Assembly (NCBI RefSeq): GCF_947494015.1
Contig: NZ_CANLTL010000002.1
Coordinates: 342,550-406,549 of the forward strand
Length of the DNA: 64,000 nt
Origin: an uncultured Cellulomonas sp.
GTDB lineage: Bacteria > Actinomycetota > Actinomycetes > Actinomycetales > Cellulomonadaceae
Reading direction: 5' to 3'
The notes under the pieces were generated by a model that did not search any database, was not told where the DNA came from, and worked only from the letters and a program-made list of their open reading frames with translations. Positions 9,399 through 22,049 of the stretch are shown piece by piece; position 1 is the first letter of the stretch, and each line of letters starts with the position of its first letter. Position numbers and translations under genes: made by a program.

Positions 9399-9797
9399 TT
9401 ACCAGACGTAGGCGAGGACTTCCCCACCCACGCCCTTCTTGGCGGCCTGCTTGTCGGTGAGGAGACCGGAGGACGTGGACAGGATCGCCACGCCCAGGCC
9501 GCCGAGCACCTTGGGCAGGTTGGTCGACTTGGCGTACACGCGCAGGCCCGGCTTGGACACGCGGCGCACACCGGCGAGCGAGCGCTCGCGGTTCGGGCCG
9601 TACTTGAGCTCGATCGTGAGGTACTGCCCCACCGGGGCGTCCTCGACCTTCCAGCCGGCGATGTAGCCCTCGGCCTGGAGGATCTCAGCGATGTGCGACT
9701 TCAGCTTCGAGAACGGCATGGTGACCGTGTCGTGGTGCGCCGAGTTCGCGTTCCGCAGACGCGTGAGCATGTCTGCGATCGGGTCGGTCATGGTCAT
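9399..9797 (-). CDS. rpsH: 30S ribosomal protein S8
   Basis: S8 binds the central domain of 16S rRNA and, in enterobacteria, represses the spc operon by binding its mRNA. The 132 residues include [14 protein letters not shown], the [19 protein letters not shown] helix and [24 protein letters not shown]. Two nearby ATG codons (residues 1 and 3) could both serve as start. Confidence 0.98.
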   Translation of the reverse strand: MTMTDPIADMLTRLRNANSAHHDTVTMPFSKLKSHIAEILQAEGYIAGWKVEDAPVGQYLTIELKYGPNRERSLAGVRRVSKPGLRVYAKSTNLPKVLGGLGVAILSTSSGLLTDKQAAKKGVGGEVLAYVW

Positions 9798-9870
9798 GTG
9801 GGCTCAGGCCCTTCCTCGCCGGGGTATCCGGGTCCGCGTCTGCGGGTGGCCCGGACCAGCGGCGTAGTTG

Positions 9871-10056
9871 TTACCAGCTGCTCTTGGTGACGCCGGGGAG
9901 CTCGCCGGCGTGCGCCATCTGGCGCACGCAGATCCGGCAGAGGCCGAACTTGCGGTACACGGAGTGCGGACGCCCGCACCGCTGGCACCGGGTGTAGGCG
10001 CGCACCTTGAACTTCGGCGTCTTGGCGGCCTTCTGGATCAGGGCGGTCTTCGCCAT
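9871..10056 (-). CDS. rpsN: 30S ribosomal protein S14 type Z (zinc form)
   Basis: This 61-residue S14 has the two CxxC pairs of the zinc-dependent short form: CQRCGRPH near residue 24 and [10 protein letters not shown] near residue 40. It ends in GVTKSSW. Located between rplE and rpsH, it is the housekeeping zinc-binding copy. Actinobacteria often keep a longer zinc-free paralogue elsewhere under Zur control; none lies in this window. Confidence 0.97.
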   Translation of the reverse strand: MAKTALIQKAAKTPKFKVRAYTRCQRCGRPHSVYRKFGLCRICVRQMAHAGELPGVTKSSW

Positions 10057-10057
10057 G

Positions 10058-10663
10058 TCAGTCCTCCTTGAAGGGGAAGCCGAGACGCTTCAGCAGCGAG
10101 CGGCCCTCTGCGTCGGTGGTCGCGGTGGTCACGACGGTGATGTCCATGCCACGCACGCGGTCGATCTTGTCCTGGTCGATCTCGTGGAACATCGACTGCT
10201 CCGTCAGACCGAAGGTGTAGTTGCCGTGCCCGTCGAACTGCTTGGCCGACAGGCCGCGGAAGTCGCGGATGCGGGGCAGCGCGGTGGACAGCAGGCGGTC
10301 CAGGAACTCCCACATGCGGTCACCGCGCAGCGTCACGTGGGCGCCGATCGGCATGCCCTCGCGCAGCTTGAACTGGGCGATCGACTTGCGGGCCTTGGTG
10401 ACCTGCGGCTTCTGACCGGTGATCGCGGTGAGGTCCTTGATGGCACCGTCGATGAGCTTGGAGTCCTTGGCGGCCTCGCCCACGCCCATGTTCACGACGA
10501 CCTTGGTCAGCCGTGCGACCTGGTTGACGTTCGCGTGCGCGAACTCGGTGAACAGGTCGGGCGCGATCGCGTCGTTGTACCGGGCCTTCAGGCGCGGGAC
10601 CGGACGGCCGTAGTCGTTGCGGGGGGTGTCCCCGCCGGTGGTGACCGTGCTCTCGGTGGTCAT
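10058..10663 (-). CDS. rplE: 50S ribosomal protein L5
   Basis: L5 binds 5S rRNA and forms an intersubunit bridge with S13. The 201-residue protein has a short N-terminal extension, then [50 protein letters not shown] and the C-terminal [20 protein letters not shown]. Its ATG overlaps the rplX stop codon. Confidence 0.98.
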   Translation of the reverse strand: MTTESTVTTGGDTPRNDYGRPVPRLKARYNDAIAPDLFTEFAHANVNQVARLTKVVVNMGVGEAAKDSKLIDGAIKDLTAITGQKPQVTKARKSIAQFKLREGMPIGAHVTLRGDRMWEFLDRLLSTALPRIRDFRGLSAKQFDGHGNYTFGLTEQSMFHEIDQDKIDRVRGMDITVVTTATTDAEGRSLLKRLGFPFKED

Positions 10664-11004
10664 CAGATGTCCTTCCCGGAGCGCTTGGCCACGCGGACCC
10701 GCACGGTCCTGGTCCGACCGTCACGCTCGACTTCCTCGGTGCGGTACCCGACCCGGGTGCCCTTCTTGGTCTCCGGGTCGACGAGCATCACGTTGCTGAT
10801 GTGGATCGGGGCCTCGACGGTCTCGATCCCACCGGTCCGCGTGCCGCGCTGCGTCTGGCCGGCCTTGACGTGCTTGGTGACCCGCTGCACGCCCTCGACC
10901 ACGACGCGCTGCGACTCGACCAGGACCTCCAGCACGCGACCGGTCTGGCCCTTGTCGCGGCCCGAGATGACCAGCACGAGGTCACCCTTCTTGATCTTCG
11001 CCAT
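10663..11004 (-). CDS. rplX: 50S ribosomal protein L24
   Basis: L24 starts assembly of the large subunit and lines the exit tunnel opening. The N-terminal KOW motif is clear: [23 protein letters not shown]. It continues through [23 protein letters not shown] to a C-terminal RVGYRTE block. The 113 residues match the family, and the stop overlaps the rplE start. Confidence 0.98.
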   Translation of the reverse strand: MAKIKKGDLVLVISGRDKGQTGRVLEVLVESQRVVVEGVQRVTKHVKAGQTQRGTRTGGIETVEAPIHISNVMLVDPETKKGTRVGYRTEEVERDGRTRTVRVRVAKRSGKDI

Positions 11005-11006
11005 GG

Positions 11007-11375
11007 TCAGAGCACCTCCGGAGCCAGCGAGATGATCCGCATGAACTTCTTGTCGCGCAGCTCACGGCCCACCGGGCCGAAGATGCGCGTCCCACGGGGG
11101 TCCCCGTCGTTCTTGAGGATCACGGCGGCGTTCTCGTCGAACTTGATGTACGAGCCGTCGGGACGCCGACGCTCCTTGCGGGTCCGGACGATGACCGCCT
11201 TGACGACGTCGCCCTTCTTGACGTTGCCGCCGGGGATCGCGTCCTTGACGGTGGCGACGATGACGTCACCGATTCCGGCGTAGCGACGTCCCGAACCACC
11301 GAGAACGCGGATGCAGAGGATCTCCTTGGCACCCGTGTTGTCGGCGACCCGAAGTCGCGACTCCTGCTGGATCAT
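11007..11375 (-). CDS. rplN: 50S ribosomal protein L14
   Basis: L14 forms intersubunit bridges and is one of the best conserved ribosomal proteins. The 122 residues begin [19 protein letters not shown] and contain [43 protein letters not shown] and ending sequences typical of the family. It opens the spc gene group; 165 bases with a hairpin separate it from rpsQ. Confidence 0.98.
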   Translation of the reverse strand: MIQQESRLRVADNTGAKEILCIRVLGGSGRRYAGIGDVIVATVKDAIPGGNVKKGDVVKAVIVRTRKERRRPDGSYIKFDENAAVILKNDGDPRGTRIFGPVGRELRDKKFMRIISLAPEVL

Positions 11376-11465
11376 GTATTAACTCCTGTCGTCTGCTGGT
11401 TCTCGCACCCTGCTCGCAGGGGTCTGAGCCTGGCCGAACGGATAGCTGCCGTCATGCACCCGGGC

Positions 11466-11494
11466 CGGTGGTGGAACCCGTGGTCCCACCACCG
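11466..11494 (-). terminator. hairpin between rpsQ and rplN
   Basis: A nine-base perfect inverted repeat (cggtggtgg with ccaccaccg) with an 11-base loop lies in the 165-base gap between the S10 and spc gene groups. It could be a partial terminator or attenuator. No convincing promoter was found beside it. Confidence 0.45.
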
Positions 11495-11540
11495 CATTCC
11501 CCCGGGGGCAACTGAGTCGTGCTGTGCTGGTGAGCAGGGC

Positions 11541-11840
11541 CTACTTGGCCCGCTCGAGGACCTCGACCACGCGCCACCGCTTGGTGGCGGACAGCGGCCG
11601 CGTCTCCATGATGAGGACCAGGTCGCCGATGCCGGCCGCGTTGGCCTCGTCGTGCGCCTTGACCTTGCTGGTGCGCCGGATGACCTTGCCGTAGAGCGGG
11701 TGCTTGACCCGGTCCTCGACCTCCACCACGACGGTCTTCTGCATCTTGTCGCTCACCACGTAGCCACGCCGCGTCTTGCGGTACGGGCGGTGCTGGGCGG
11801 GGGCCGCGCCGACCGCGGCCTCGTTCGTCGTCTCACTCAT
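11541..11840 (-). CDS. rpsQ: 30S ribosomal protein S17
   Basis: S17 is an OB-fold primary 16S rRNA-binding protein. After a roughly 20-residue N-terminal extension come [32 protein letters not shown], the [11 protein letters not shown] loop and [19 protein letters not shown]. The ATG before SETTNEA is chosen because the frame further upstream runs through rpmC and does not match the family. It lies ten bases after rpmC. Confidence 0.97.
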   Translation of the reverse strand: MSETTNEAAVGAAPAQHRPYRKTRRGYVVSDKMQKTVVVEVEDRVKHPLYGKVIRRTSKVKAHDEANAAGIGDLVLIMETRPLSATKRWRVVEVLERAK

Positions 11841-11850
11841 CGCTTGGACC

Positions 11851-12090
11851 TCACTCGCTCGCGCTCGGGGCGGTACGGATGCCGAGCTCGCGCTCACGCA
11901 GGATCGTGTAGATCCGCGCGATGTCACGACGCACAGCCTTGAGCCGCCCGTGGCTCTCGAGCTGACCGGTGGCCGACTGGAAGCGCAGGTTGAACAGCTC
12001 CTCCTTGGCCTTCTTCAGCTCGGCGACGAGGCGCTCGTCGTCGAAGCCGTCCAGCTCGTCGGGGGCGAGCTCCTTGGTTCCGATAGCCAT
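11851..12090 (-). CDS. rpmC: 50S ribosomal protein L29
   Basis: L29 is a small two-helix protein at the exit tunnel rim that binds SRP and trigger factor. The 79 residues include [50 protein letters not shown] helices (residues about 22-68). Its ATG overlaps the rplP stop (TGATG). Confidence 0.97.
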   Translation of the reverse strand: MAIGTKELAPDELDGFDDERLVAELKKAKEELFNLRFQSATGQLESHGRLKAVRRDIARIYTILRERELGIRTAPSASE

Positions 12091-12509
12091 CAGTTGCCAC
12101 CACCCTCGCGGACCACGAAACGGGTCTTCATCGGGAGCTTGTGCTGGGCGCGGCGCATGGCCTCGCGAGCCAGCGGCTCCGGGACACCGGCGAGCTCGAA
12201 CATCACTCGACCCGGCTTGACGTTGGCGATCCACCACTCGGGCGAACCCTTACCCGAACCCATGCGGGTCTCCGCCGGCTTCTTGGTGAGCGGGCGGTCC
12301 GGGTAGATGTTGATCCAGACCTTGCCACCACGCTTGATGTGGCGGGTCATGGCGATACGAGCAGCCTCGATCTGGCGGTTGGTGACGTAGGCGGGCTCGA
12401 GGGCCTGGATGCCGAAGTCGCCGAACGCGATCGTCGTGCCACCGGTCGCGGCGCCGGAGCGCCCCGGGTGGTGCTGCTTGCGGTGCTTCAGCCTGCGCGG
12501 GATCAGCAT
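12090..12509 (-). CDS. rplP: 50S ribosomal protein L16
   Basis: L16 contacts the A-site tRNA elbow. The 139 residues begin [19 protein letters not shown] and include [25 protein letters not shown], the basic [28 protein letters not shown] block and [15 protein letters not shown]. It lies three bases after rpsC and overlaps rpmC. Confidence 0.98.
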   Translation of the reverse strand: MLIPRRLKHRKQHHPGRSGAATGGTTIAFGDFGIQALEPAYVTNRQIEAARIAMTRHIKRGGKVWINIYPDRPLTKKPAETRMGSGKGSPEWWIANVKPGRVMFELAGVPEPLAREAMRRAQHKLPMKTRFVVREGGGN

Positions 12510-12512
12510 GGC

Positions 12513-13334
12513 TCAGGCCTCCGATCCGGACTGGGGGGCGGCCGGCGCGGCAGCGTCCGCGGCCGGGGCCGCCTCGGCGGGAGCGTCGGTCCGCTCGGGA
12601 CGACGGGGGGCGCCGGCGCGAGCCGGACGGTCGCCGCGCGGGCCACCGCGGGGCGCCCGAGGAGCCTGCGTCGCCTGCTGCTGGGCGAACTCCTTCTCGG
12701 TCATGTCGCCCTTGTAGATCCAGACCTTCACGCCGATGCGGCCGAACGTGGTCCGGGCCTCGTAGAAGCCGTAGTCGATGTTCGCGCGCAGCGTGTGCAG
12801 CGGCACACGACCCTCGCGGTAGAACTCGCTGCGGCTCATCTCGGCGCCACCGAGGCGGCCGGCGCACTGCACCCGGATGCCCTTGGCGCCGGCGCGCTGG
12901 GCGGACTGCATGCCCTTGCGCATCGCCCGACGGAAGGACACGCGGCTGGCGAGCTGCTCGGCGATGCCCTGGGCCACGAGCTGGGCATCGATCTCGGCGT
13001 TCTTCACCTCGAGGATGTTCAGCTGCACCTGCTTGCCGGTGAGCTTCTCCAGCTCGCCGCGGATGCGGTCGGCCTCCGCACCGCGACGCCCGATGACGAT
13101 GCCCGGGCGGGCGGTGTGGATGTCGACGCGCACCCGGTCACGGGTGCGCTCGATCTCGACCTTCGAGATGCCGGCGCGCTCGAGACCGGTCGACATGAGC
13201 TTGCGGATCTGGACGTCCTCGCGGACGTAGTCGCGGTACCGCTGGCCGGGCTTGGTGCTGTCGGCGAACCACCGCGAACGGTGGTCGGTCGTGATGCCGA
13301 GGCGGTACCCGTGCGGGTTGACCTTCTGTCCCAC
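12513..13334 (-). CDS. rpsC: 30S ribosomal protein S3
   Basis: S3 helps form the mRNA entry pore. The N-terminal KH domain contains the GxxG-type loop in [18 protein letters not shown], and the C-terminal domain contains [20 protein letters not shown] and the [13 protein letters not shown] motif. The 273 residues end in a long Ala, Pro and Arg-rich tail (from about residue 215) usual in actinobacteria. The start is GTG, overlapping the rplV stop by one base. Confidence 0.98.
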   Translation of the reverse strand: MGQKVNPHGYRLGITTDHRSRWFADSTKPGQRYRDYVREDVQIRKLMSTGLERAGISKVEIERTRDRVRVDIHTARPGIVIGRRGAEADRIRGELEKLTGKQVQLNILEVKNAEIDAQLVAQGIAEQLASRVSFRRAMRKGMQSAQRAGAKGIRVQCAGRLGGAEMSRSEFYREGRVPLHTLRANIDYGFYEARTTFGRIGVKVWIYKGDMTEKEFAQQQATQAPRAPRGGPRGDRPARAGAPRRPERTDAPAEAAPAADAAAPAAPQSGSEA

Positions 13335-13702
13335 TATCGGGCCCTCTCCTTCTTCTCGACGGGGGCCACGACCACGGTGATGTGGCTGGTCCTCTTGAGG
13401 ATCTGGCTCGCCCGTCCCTGTGCACGCGGGCGGAACCGCTTGAGGGTCGGACCCTCGTCGACGTACGCCTCACGGACCACCAGCGCCGTGGCGTCGAACG
13501 CCTCGCCGGCCCGGTCCGCCTTGACCCGGGCGTTGGCGATCGCGCTCTCGACAACCTTGAGCACGGTCTCCCCCGCGGCCTGCGGCGCGAACTTCAGCGT
13601 CGCGACGGCCTGCTCGGCCTGCTTGCCACGGATGAGGTCCACGACGCGCCGGGCCTTCTGGGGCGTGACGCGGACGAACCGCGCCTGCGCCTTGGCTTCC
13701 AT
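13334..13702 (-). CDS. rplV: 50S ribosomal protein L22
   Basis: L22 lines the peptide exit tunnel, and its beta-hairpin is a macrolide-resistance site. The 122 residues include [34 protein letters not shown] and the hairpin [24 protein letters not shown]. The start before EAKAQ is preferred because an AGGA ribosome site lies just upstream. A start nine codons earlier, overlapping the rpsS stop, is the alternative. Confidence 0.97.
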   Translation of the reverse strand: MEAKAQARFVRVTPQKARRVVDLIRGKQAEQAVATLKFAPQAAGETVLKVVESAIANARVKADRAGEAFDATALVVREAYVDEGPTLKRFRPRAQGRASQILKRTSHITVVVAPVEKKERAR

Positions 13703-13728
13703 TGCTGTCCTGCCTTCTTGAATCGTCA

Positions 13729-14010
13729 TCAGCGGCGACGGCCCTTGCGGTCGTCCTTCTCGTGGCCGCGGAACGTCCGCGTGGGGGCGAACTCGCCCAG
13801 CTTGTGCCCGACCATCGACTCGGTGACGAAGACGGGCGTGTGCTTGCGGCCGTCGTGCACCGCGAACGTGTGGCCGAGGAAGTCCGGCGTGATGAGCGAC
13901 CGGCGGGACCACGTCTTGATGACGTTCTTGGTCCCCTTCTCGTTCTGCAGGTCGACCTTCTTCTGGAGGTGACCGTCGACGAACGGGCCCTTCTTCAGGC
14001 TGCGTGGCAT
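13729..14010 (-). CDS. rpsS: 30S ribosomal protein S19
   Basis: S19 lies in the head of the small subunit with S13. The 93 residues begin [15 protein letters not shown] and contain [51 protein letters not shown] family blocks. The frame extends upstream, but the family N-terminus fixes this ATG. It is 14 bases after rplB. Confidence 0.98.
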   Translation of the reverse strand: MPRSLKKGPFVDGHLQKKVDLQNEKGTKNVIKTWSRRSLITPDFLGHTFAVHDGRKHTPVFVTESMVGHKLGEFAPTRTFRGHEKDDRKGRRR

Positions 14011-14024
14011 CTGTCGGCTCCCTA

Positions 14025-14861
14025 TCAGCGCTTCTTGCCGGTGCGCCGACGGCGCACGATGAGCTTGTCGCTCGGCTTGTTCGGACGGCGGGTCCGGCCC
14101 TCGGGCTGGCCCCACGGGCTCACGGGGTGACGCCCACCGGACGTCTTGCCCTCACCACCACCGTGCGGGTGGTCGATCGGGTTCATGGCGACACCGCGCA
14201 CGGAGGGGCGCTTGCCCTTCCAGCGCATGCGGCCGGCCTTGCCCCAGTTGATGTTGGACTGCTCGGCGTTGCCGACCTCGCCGACCGTGGCGCGGCAGCG
14301 CAGGTCGACGTTGCGGATCTCACCGGACGGCATGCGCAGCTGCGCGTAGGGCCCGTCCTTGGCGACCAGCTGGACCGACGCACCGGCCGAGCGGGCGATC
14401 TTCGCGCCGCCACCGGGCTTGAGCTCGATGGCGTGGATGACCGTACCGGTCGGGATGTTGCGCAGCGGCAGGTTGTTGCCCGGCTTGATGTCGGCGCCGG
14501 CACCGTTCTCGACGACGTCTCCCTGGCGGAGCTTGTTCGGCGCCACGATGTAGCGCTTCTCGCCGTCCGCGTAGTGCAGCAGCGCGATGCGCGCCGTGCG
14601 GTTGGGGTCGTACTCGATGTGGGCGACCTTGGCCGGCACGCCGTCCTTGTCGTGGCGACGGAAGTCGATGACCCGGTAGGCGCGCTTGTGGCCACCGCCC
14701 TGGTGACGCATGGTCACGCGGCCGGTCGAGTTGCGACCGCCCGTCTTGTGCAGCGGGCGGACCAGCGACTTCTCCGGCGTGGAGCGCGTGACCTCGACGA
14801 AGTCGGCGACGGAGGCGCCACGGCGCCCCGGCGTCGTCGGCTTGTACTTACGGATTCCCAT
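14025..14861 (-). CDS. rplB: 50S ribosomal protein L2
   Basis: L2 is needed for subunit association and peptidyl transferase assembly. The 278 residues begin [18 protein letters not shown]. An OB-fold and an SH3-like domain follow, then the conserved C-terminal region [29 protein letters not shown], whose His is important at the peptidyl transferase centre. It ends in a basic tail. Confidence 0.98.
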   Translation of the reverse strand: MGIRKYKPTTPGRRGASVADFVEVTRSTPEKSLVRPLHKTGGRNSTGRVTMRHQGGGHKRAYRVIDFRRHDKDGVPAKVAHIEYDPNRTARIALLHYADGEKRYIVAPNKLRQGDVVENGAGADIKPGNNLPLRNIPTGTVIHAIELKPGGGAKIARSAGASVQLVAKDGPYAQLRMPSGEIRNVDLRCRATVGEVGNAEQSNINWGKAGRMRWKGKRPSVRGVAMNPIDHPHGGGEGKTSGGRHPVSPWGQPEGRTRRPNKPSDKLIVRRRRTGKKR

Positions 14862-14898
14862 GGGGATCTGTCCTAATCTCTGCTCGTGGCGGTCGGCC

Positions 14899-15201
14899 TC
14901 AGCCGACCGGTCCGCCGAAGATGTCGATCGTGCCCTCGCGGAGGGTGACGATCGCGCGCTTCGTGTCCTTGCGCTTGCCGAGCCCGAACTTGGTCCGCCG
15001 CGTCTTGCCCTTGCGGTTGATCGTGTTCACCGACTCGACCTTGACCGCGAAGACCTGCTCGATCGCGATCTTGATCTCGGTCTTGTTCGCGCGGGGGTCC
15101 ACGATGAACGTGTACTTCCCCTCGTCGAGCAGCCCGTAGCTCTTCTCCGAGACGACCGGCGCGATCAGGATGTCGCGCGGGTCCTTGGTGACGACGGTCA
15201 C
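14899..15201 (-). CDS. rplW: 50S ribosomal protein L23
   Basis: L23 is the exit-tunnel docking site for trigger factor and SRP. The 100 residues include [24 protein letters not shown], the [20 protein letters not shown] block and [16 protein letters not shown] basic sequence. The start is GTG, overlapping the rplD TGA by three bases. Confidence 0.97.
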   Translation of the reverse strand: MTVVTKDPRDILIAPVVSEKSYGLLDEGKYTFIVDPRANKTEIKIAIEQVFAVKVESVNTINRKGKTRRTKFGLGKRKDTKRAIVTLREGTIDIFGGPVG

Positions 15202-15917
15202 TTCGCGTCCTCCTCGGTCAGTGCGGCCTCGGACTCGGTCGCGGTCGCGGTGACCGTGCGACCGGCGGCCGGGCCGGCCAGGAACGCGTCGAGCGCTCCC
15301 TGGGTGAACACGACGTCGTCGGAGACGAGCACGTCGTAGGTGTTGAGCTGGTCGGCGACGAGCAGGTGGACCCGCTCGACGTTGCGCAGCGACTTCCAGG
15401 TGATCTCGTCCGAACGCTCCACGACGACCAGGACGTTCTTGCGCCCGGACAGGGTGTCGAGGATGGCGACGGCCGACTTGGTCGACGGCGCCGCGCCCGG
15501 GGCGAAGCCCGTGACGACGTGCACGCGACCGGCGCGGGCGCGGTCCGAGAGAGCACCGCGGAGCGCCGCGGCCTTCATCTTCTTCGGGGTCCGCTGGGAG
15601 TAGTCACGCGGCGTCGGGCCGTGCACGGTGCCACCGCCGGCGAACTGCGGCGCACGCGTCGAGCCCTGGCGGGCGCGGCCGGTGCCCTTCTGCTTGTACG
15701 GCTTGCGCCCACCACCGCGCACCTCGCCACGGTTCTTCGTGTCGTGGGTGCCCTGGCGCGCCGCCGCGAGCTGCGCGACGACGACCTGGTGGATCAGCGG
15801 GACGTTCGTCTGGACGTCGAAGACCTCGGCGGGCAGGTCGGTGGTGCCCGCCTTCGTGCCGCTGGGGTCGACGACGTCGACGGTCAGGGTGAGTCCGGTG
15901 TCAGCCACGTCGCTCAT
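15198..15917 (-). CDS. rplD: 50S ribosomal protein L4
   Basis: L4 lines the exit tunnel and in E. coli represses the S10 operon. The 239 residues include the tunnel loop [55 protein letters not shown] in several conserved blocks and a C-terminal globular domain. An acidic tail ends the protein. It overlaps rplC upstream and rplW downstream. Confidence 0.98.
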   Translation of the reverse strand: MSDVADTGLTLTVDVVDPSGTKAGTTDLPAEVFDVQTNVPLIHQVVVAQLAAARQGTHDTKNRGEVRGGGRKPYKQKGTGRARQGSTRAPQFAGGGTVHGPTPRDYSQRTPKKMKAAALRGALSDRARAGRVHVVTGFAPGAAPSTKSAVAILDTLSGRKNVLVVVERSDEITWKSLRNVERVHLLVADQLNTYDVLVSDDVVFTQGALDAFLAGPAAGRTVTATATESEAALTEEDAK

Positions 15918-16573
15918 GCCCCCTTCACTGCGTTGCGCACGAGGACGACGCCGCCCTTGGGGCCCGGGACGGCGCCCTTGACGAGCAGCAGGCCCTTCTC
16001 GGCGTCGACCGCGTGGACGGTCAGGTTCTGAGTGGTCTGGCGCTGGTGTCCCATGCGCCCGGCCATCCGCATGCCCTTGAAGACGCGCGACGGGGTCGAG
16101 GCCCCACCGATCGAGCCGGGCTTGCGGTGGTTGCGGTGCGAACCGTGGGAGGCGCTGACGCCGGCGAATCCGTGACGCTTCATCACACCGGCCGTGCCCT
16201 TGCCCTTGGTGGTCCCGGACACGTCGACCGTCGTGCCGGCCTCGAAGGCCGCGGCGGTGATCTCCTGGCCGAGCGTGTACTCGGCCGCGTCGGAGGTCCG
16301 GATCTCGGCCACATGCCGGCGCGGGGTGACCCCGGCCTTCTCGAAGTGGCCCTTGAGCGGCTGGGTCACCTTGCGCGGGTCGATCTGGCCGTAGGCCAGC
16401 TGGACCGCGGAGTACCCGTCCGTGTCAGCGGTGCGCACCTGCGTGACGACGTTCGTGCCGACCTGCACGACGGTGACAGGCACGAGACGACCGTTGTCGT
16501 CCCAGACCTGCGTCATGCCGAGCTTGGTGCCGAGCACGGCCGTGACGGCGCGCGCGTTCTGCTGGGTGGTCAT
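15914..16573 (-). CDS. rplC: 50S ribosomal protein L3
   Basis: L3 is a primary 23S rRNA-binding protein that reaches toward the peptidyl transferase centre. The 219 residues contain [24 protein letters not shown] at the start, [34 protein letters not shown] in conserved pieces, and [19 protein letters not shown]. Its stop overlaps the rplD start. Confidence 0.98.
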   Translation of the reverse strand: MTTQQNARAVTAVLGTKLGMTQVWDDNGRLVPVTVVQVGTNVVTQVRTADTDGYSAVQLAYGQIDPRKVTQPLKGHFEKAGVTPRRHVAEIRTSDAAEYTLGQEITAAAFEAGTTVDVSGTTKGKGTAGVMKRHGFAGVSASHGSHRNHRKPGSIGGASTPSRVFKGMRMAGRMGHQRQTTQNLTVHAVDAEKGLLLVKGAVPGPKGGVVLVRNAVKGA

Positions 16574-16595
16574 GATGATCAGTTCCTTCCCAGCT

Positions 16596-16904
16596 TCAGA
16601 GCTTGATCTCGATGTTCACGTCGGCCGGCAGGTCGAGTCGCATAAGCGAGTCCACCGCCTTCGGCGTGGGATCGATGATGTCGATGAGCCGCTTGTGCGT
16701 GCGCATCTCGAAGTGCTCGCGGCTGTCCTTGTACTTGTGGGGCGACCGGATGACGACGAAGACGTTCTTCTCCGTCGGGAGCGGCACCGGACCCACGACC
16801 GTCGCACCAGCGCGCGTCACCGTGTCGACGATCTTGCGCGCCGAGCTGTCGATGACCTCGTGGTCGTAGGACTTGAGCCGGATGCGGATCTTCTGTCCCG
16901 CCAT
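16596..16904 (-). CDS. rpsJ: 30S ribosomal protein S10
   Basis: S10 is part of the small-subunit head; as NusE it also joins antitermination complexes with NusB and NusG. The 102 residues begin [19 protein letters not shown] and include [28 protein letters not shown] and the [15 protein letters not shown] block. The open frame continues 25 codons upstream, but the family N-terminus fixes this start. It is the first gene of the S10 operon, after a 230-base leader. Confidence 0.98.
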   Translation of the reverse strand: MAGQKIRIRLKSYDHEVIDSSARKIVDTVTRAGATVVGPVPLPTEKNVFVVIRSPHKYKDSREHFEMRTHKRLIDIIDPTPKAVDSLMRLDLPADVNIEIKL

Positions 16905-17167
16905 GGCGTCGTCTGACTCTCTCTCTCGAACCGCTAGCTGTCCGGCCCACGCACTCGGGCGTGTCGCGTTCTGCGTCACACCATCGCGCTGCGCACCTGT
17001 TCGAGGTGCGGGGCCGTTGGAGGCTGTCTGAGCTCCGCCGCAGGCACCTTCCCCGCCGACCTGAGCTCCAACGTGTGCTCACCCCGAGCAGTCAGCGCAC
17101 GCACACGCGCGCACGACCGGCCCCGGGCAACCTGGCTAGTCTGCCAGACGTTCCTCGCCCTGGCCAA
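16905..17167 (-). promoter_or_regulatory. S10 operon promoter and leader region
   Basis: This region fills the gap between the tuf terminator and rpsJ. On the minus strand TTGGCC (17162-17167) and CAGACT (17138-17143) are 18 bases apart and form a plausible promoter. The resulting leader of about 225 bases holds several complementary segments, including GTTGGAG with CTCCAAC and two copies of GGAGCTCAG, so it may fold. Translational control of S10 operons by L4 is known in proteobacteria, but no such motif can be confirmed here. Confidence 0.5.
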
Positions 17168-17237
17168 CCCCGCAGGGGCGGCGTGAGCGAGGACACGCTC
17201 CGCGGCGACCGGCGCACCGGCGCTCGCGGAGGAATGC

Positions 17238-17271
17238 GGAAGGGCCCGGGTGCACGCACCCGGGCCCTTCC
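17238..17271 (-). terminator. terminator after tuf
   Basis: A perfect 16-base stem (ggaagggcccgggtgc with gcacccgggcccttcc) with a two-base loop starts seven bases after the tuf stop. It ends the str operon before the S10 promoter region. Confidence 0.85.
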
Positions 17272-17277
17272 GGTGGA

Positions 17278-18471
<1,194 letters not shown>

Positions 18472-18511
18472 TGTGTCCTCCTCGGACTCACGGTAGTGAT
18501 CTGCTCATACG

Positions 18512-18538
18512 GTGCAGGCGCCATGGTGGCACCTGCAC
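18512..18538 (-). other. hairpin between fusA and tuf
   Basis: An 11-base stem with one G-T pair (gtgcaggcgcc with ggcacctgcac, loop atggt) lies in the fusA-tuf gap, 40 bases before tuf. It may modulate tuf expression or be an mRNA processing site. No clear promoter was found beside it. Confidence 0.4.
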
Positions 18539-18594
18539 GGGCGTTCGGCCGCTCCGGCCGGCTGCCGTGGGAGTGGTCTCCCGACCGGTGGGAC

Positions 18595-20697
<2,103 letters not shown>

Positions 20698-20796
20698 GTT
20701 GTCGCCCTTCTGAGCAGTCGGTTCGCGCCGAGGGACCCGGCGCAGCTGGGGGTGACCCAGCGGGTCTCGCCGAGGTCCCCCGGCGCGAGGCTGGGA

Positions 20797-21267
20797 TTAC
20801 CAGCGGTAGTGCGCGAAGGCCTTGTTGGACTCGGCCATCTTGTGCATGTCCTCACGACGCTTGACCGCGGCACCGAGGCCGTTGCTCGCGTCGAGGATCT
20901 CGTTCATGAGGCGCTCGGTCATCGTCTTCTCGCGGCGGGCGCGCGAGTAGTCGGTGAGCCAGCGCAGCGCGAGCGTCGTGGACCGCACGGGGCGGACCTC
21001 GACGGGCACCTGGTAGGTCGCACCACCGACGCGGCGCGAGCGGACCTCGAGCGCGGGGCGGACGTTCTCCAGCGCGCGCTTGAGGACGACGACGGGGTCG
21101 CCCGAGGTCTTCTCGCGGACACCCTCCAGGGCGCCGTAGACGATCGACTCGGCGACGGACTTCTTGCCGTCCAGCAGCACCTTGTTGATGAGCTGCGTGA
21201 CGACCGGGGACCCGTAGACCGGGTCGACGATGAGCGGCCGCTTCGGGGCCGGACCCTTGCGAGGCAT
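20797..21267 (-). CDS. rpsG: 30S ribosomal protein S7
   Basis: S7 starts assembly of the small-subunit head and contacts E-site tRNA. The 156 residues begin [20 protein letters not shown] and contain [16 protein letters not shown], the [14 protein letters not shown] block and the C-terminal [11 protein letters not shown]. Its ATG overlaps the rpsL stop (TGATG). Upstream frame continuation lies inside rpsL and is discarded. Confidence 0.98.
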   Translation of the reverse strand: MPRKGPAPKRPLIVDPVYGSPVVTQLINKVLLDGKKSVAESIVYGALEGVREKTSGDPVVVLKRALENVRPALEVRSRRVGGATYQVPVEVRPVRSTTLALRWLTDYSRARREKTMTERLMNEILDASNGLGAAVKRREDMHKMAESNKAFAHYRW

Positions 21268-21641
21268 CAGCTGTTGCCCTTCTTCGCGCCGTAGCGGCTG
21301 CGAGCCTGCTTGCGGTTCTTGACACCCTGGGTGTCGAGCGCGCCGCGGACGATCTTGTAGCGGACACCCGGCAGGTCCTTCACACGGCCACCGCGCACGA
21401 GCACGATCGAGTGCTCCTGCAGGTTGTGACCGACACCGGGGATGTAGGCGGTGACCTCGACCTGGCTCGAGAGGCGGACGCGCGCGACCTTGCGGAGGGC
21501 CGAGTTCGGCTTCTTCGGGGTGGTCGTGTAGACGCGGGTGCACACACCGCGGCGCTGCGGGGAGCCCTTGAGCGCGGGGGTCTTGGACTTGGTCACCTTG
21601 GGCTGCCGGCCCTTGCGGACCAGCTGCTGGATCGTAGGCAC
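21267..21641 (-). CDS. rpsL: 30S ribosomal protein S12
   Basis: S12 lies at the decoding centre and is the classical streptomycin-resistance site. The 124 residues begin with [11 protein letters not shown] from a GTG start and contain [19 protein letters not shown] and [12 protein letters not shown]. The Lys residues at both resistance hot spots are the wild-type form, so no target resistance is predicted. It is the first gene of the str operon, about 280 bases downstream of a strong promoter. Confidence 0.98.
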   Translation of the reverse strand: MPTIQQLVRKGRQPKVTKSKTPALKGSPQRRGVCTRVYTTTPKKPNSALRKVARVRLSSQVEVTAYIPGVGHNLQEHSIVLVRGGRVKDLPGVRYKIVRGALDTQGVKNRKQARSRYGAKKGNS

Positions 21642-21918
21642 TACGTCTCCGTGTCTGTTCGGGTGTGGATCTCTGATCGACCGGAGCCTTGTCCGATCCG
21701 GTGAGGCCGGCCCGTCCGGGCCGGCCCGATGGCCTTGAGTCCCGCCCCGCCCCCGCAACCGGGCGTGTCGCCCGACTCCGGCACACCGGCCACTCACGCG
21801 AGCAGATGGTGTGTGCGTGTGCGGCGGACCGTGGGTCCGCCGCCCCCTCCACCGCACCGCCGAGGCGGTCGGTCCAGGAGCGTGCACGCAGGGCCCGACG
21901 GCGCGGGCACGGTTGACC

Positions 21919-21947
21919 ACATTACCTGGCCCGCCTGAACGGGTCAA
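21919..21947 (-). promoter_or_regulatory. promoter of the str operon (rpsL)
   Basis: On the minus strand TTGACC (21942-21947) and TAATGT (21919-21924) are exactly 17 bases apart, among the best sigma-70-type matches in the window. It lies upstream of rpsL and downstream of the rpoC terminator. The long 5' leader of about 270 bases to rpsL holds inverted repeats (for example around 21826-21842) but no recognised element. Confidence 0.7.
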
Positions 21948-21995
21948 AGGCATGTGACCAGCCTGACAGGGGCCGCGGCAGCGAGCCCCCGACGT

Positions 21996-22036
21996 GGTCC
22001 GGCCCCCGGCGCCGCACGGGCGCCGGGGGCCGGACC
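21996..22036 (-). terminator. terminator after rpoC
   Basis: A perfect 18-base GC stem (5' arm 21996-22013, 3' arm 22019-22036, loop gcacg) starts 13 bases after the rpoC stop. It separates rpoBC from the str operon. Confidence 0.88.
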
Positions 22037-22049
22037 GGGTGAGGACTGG

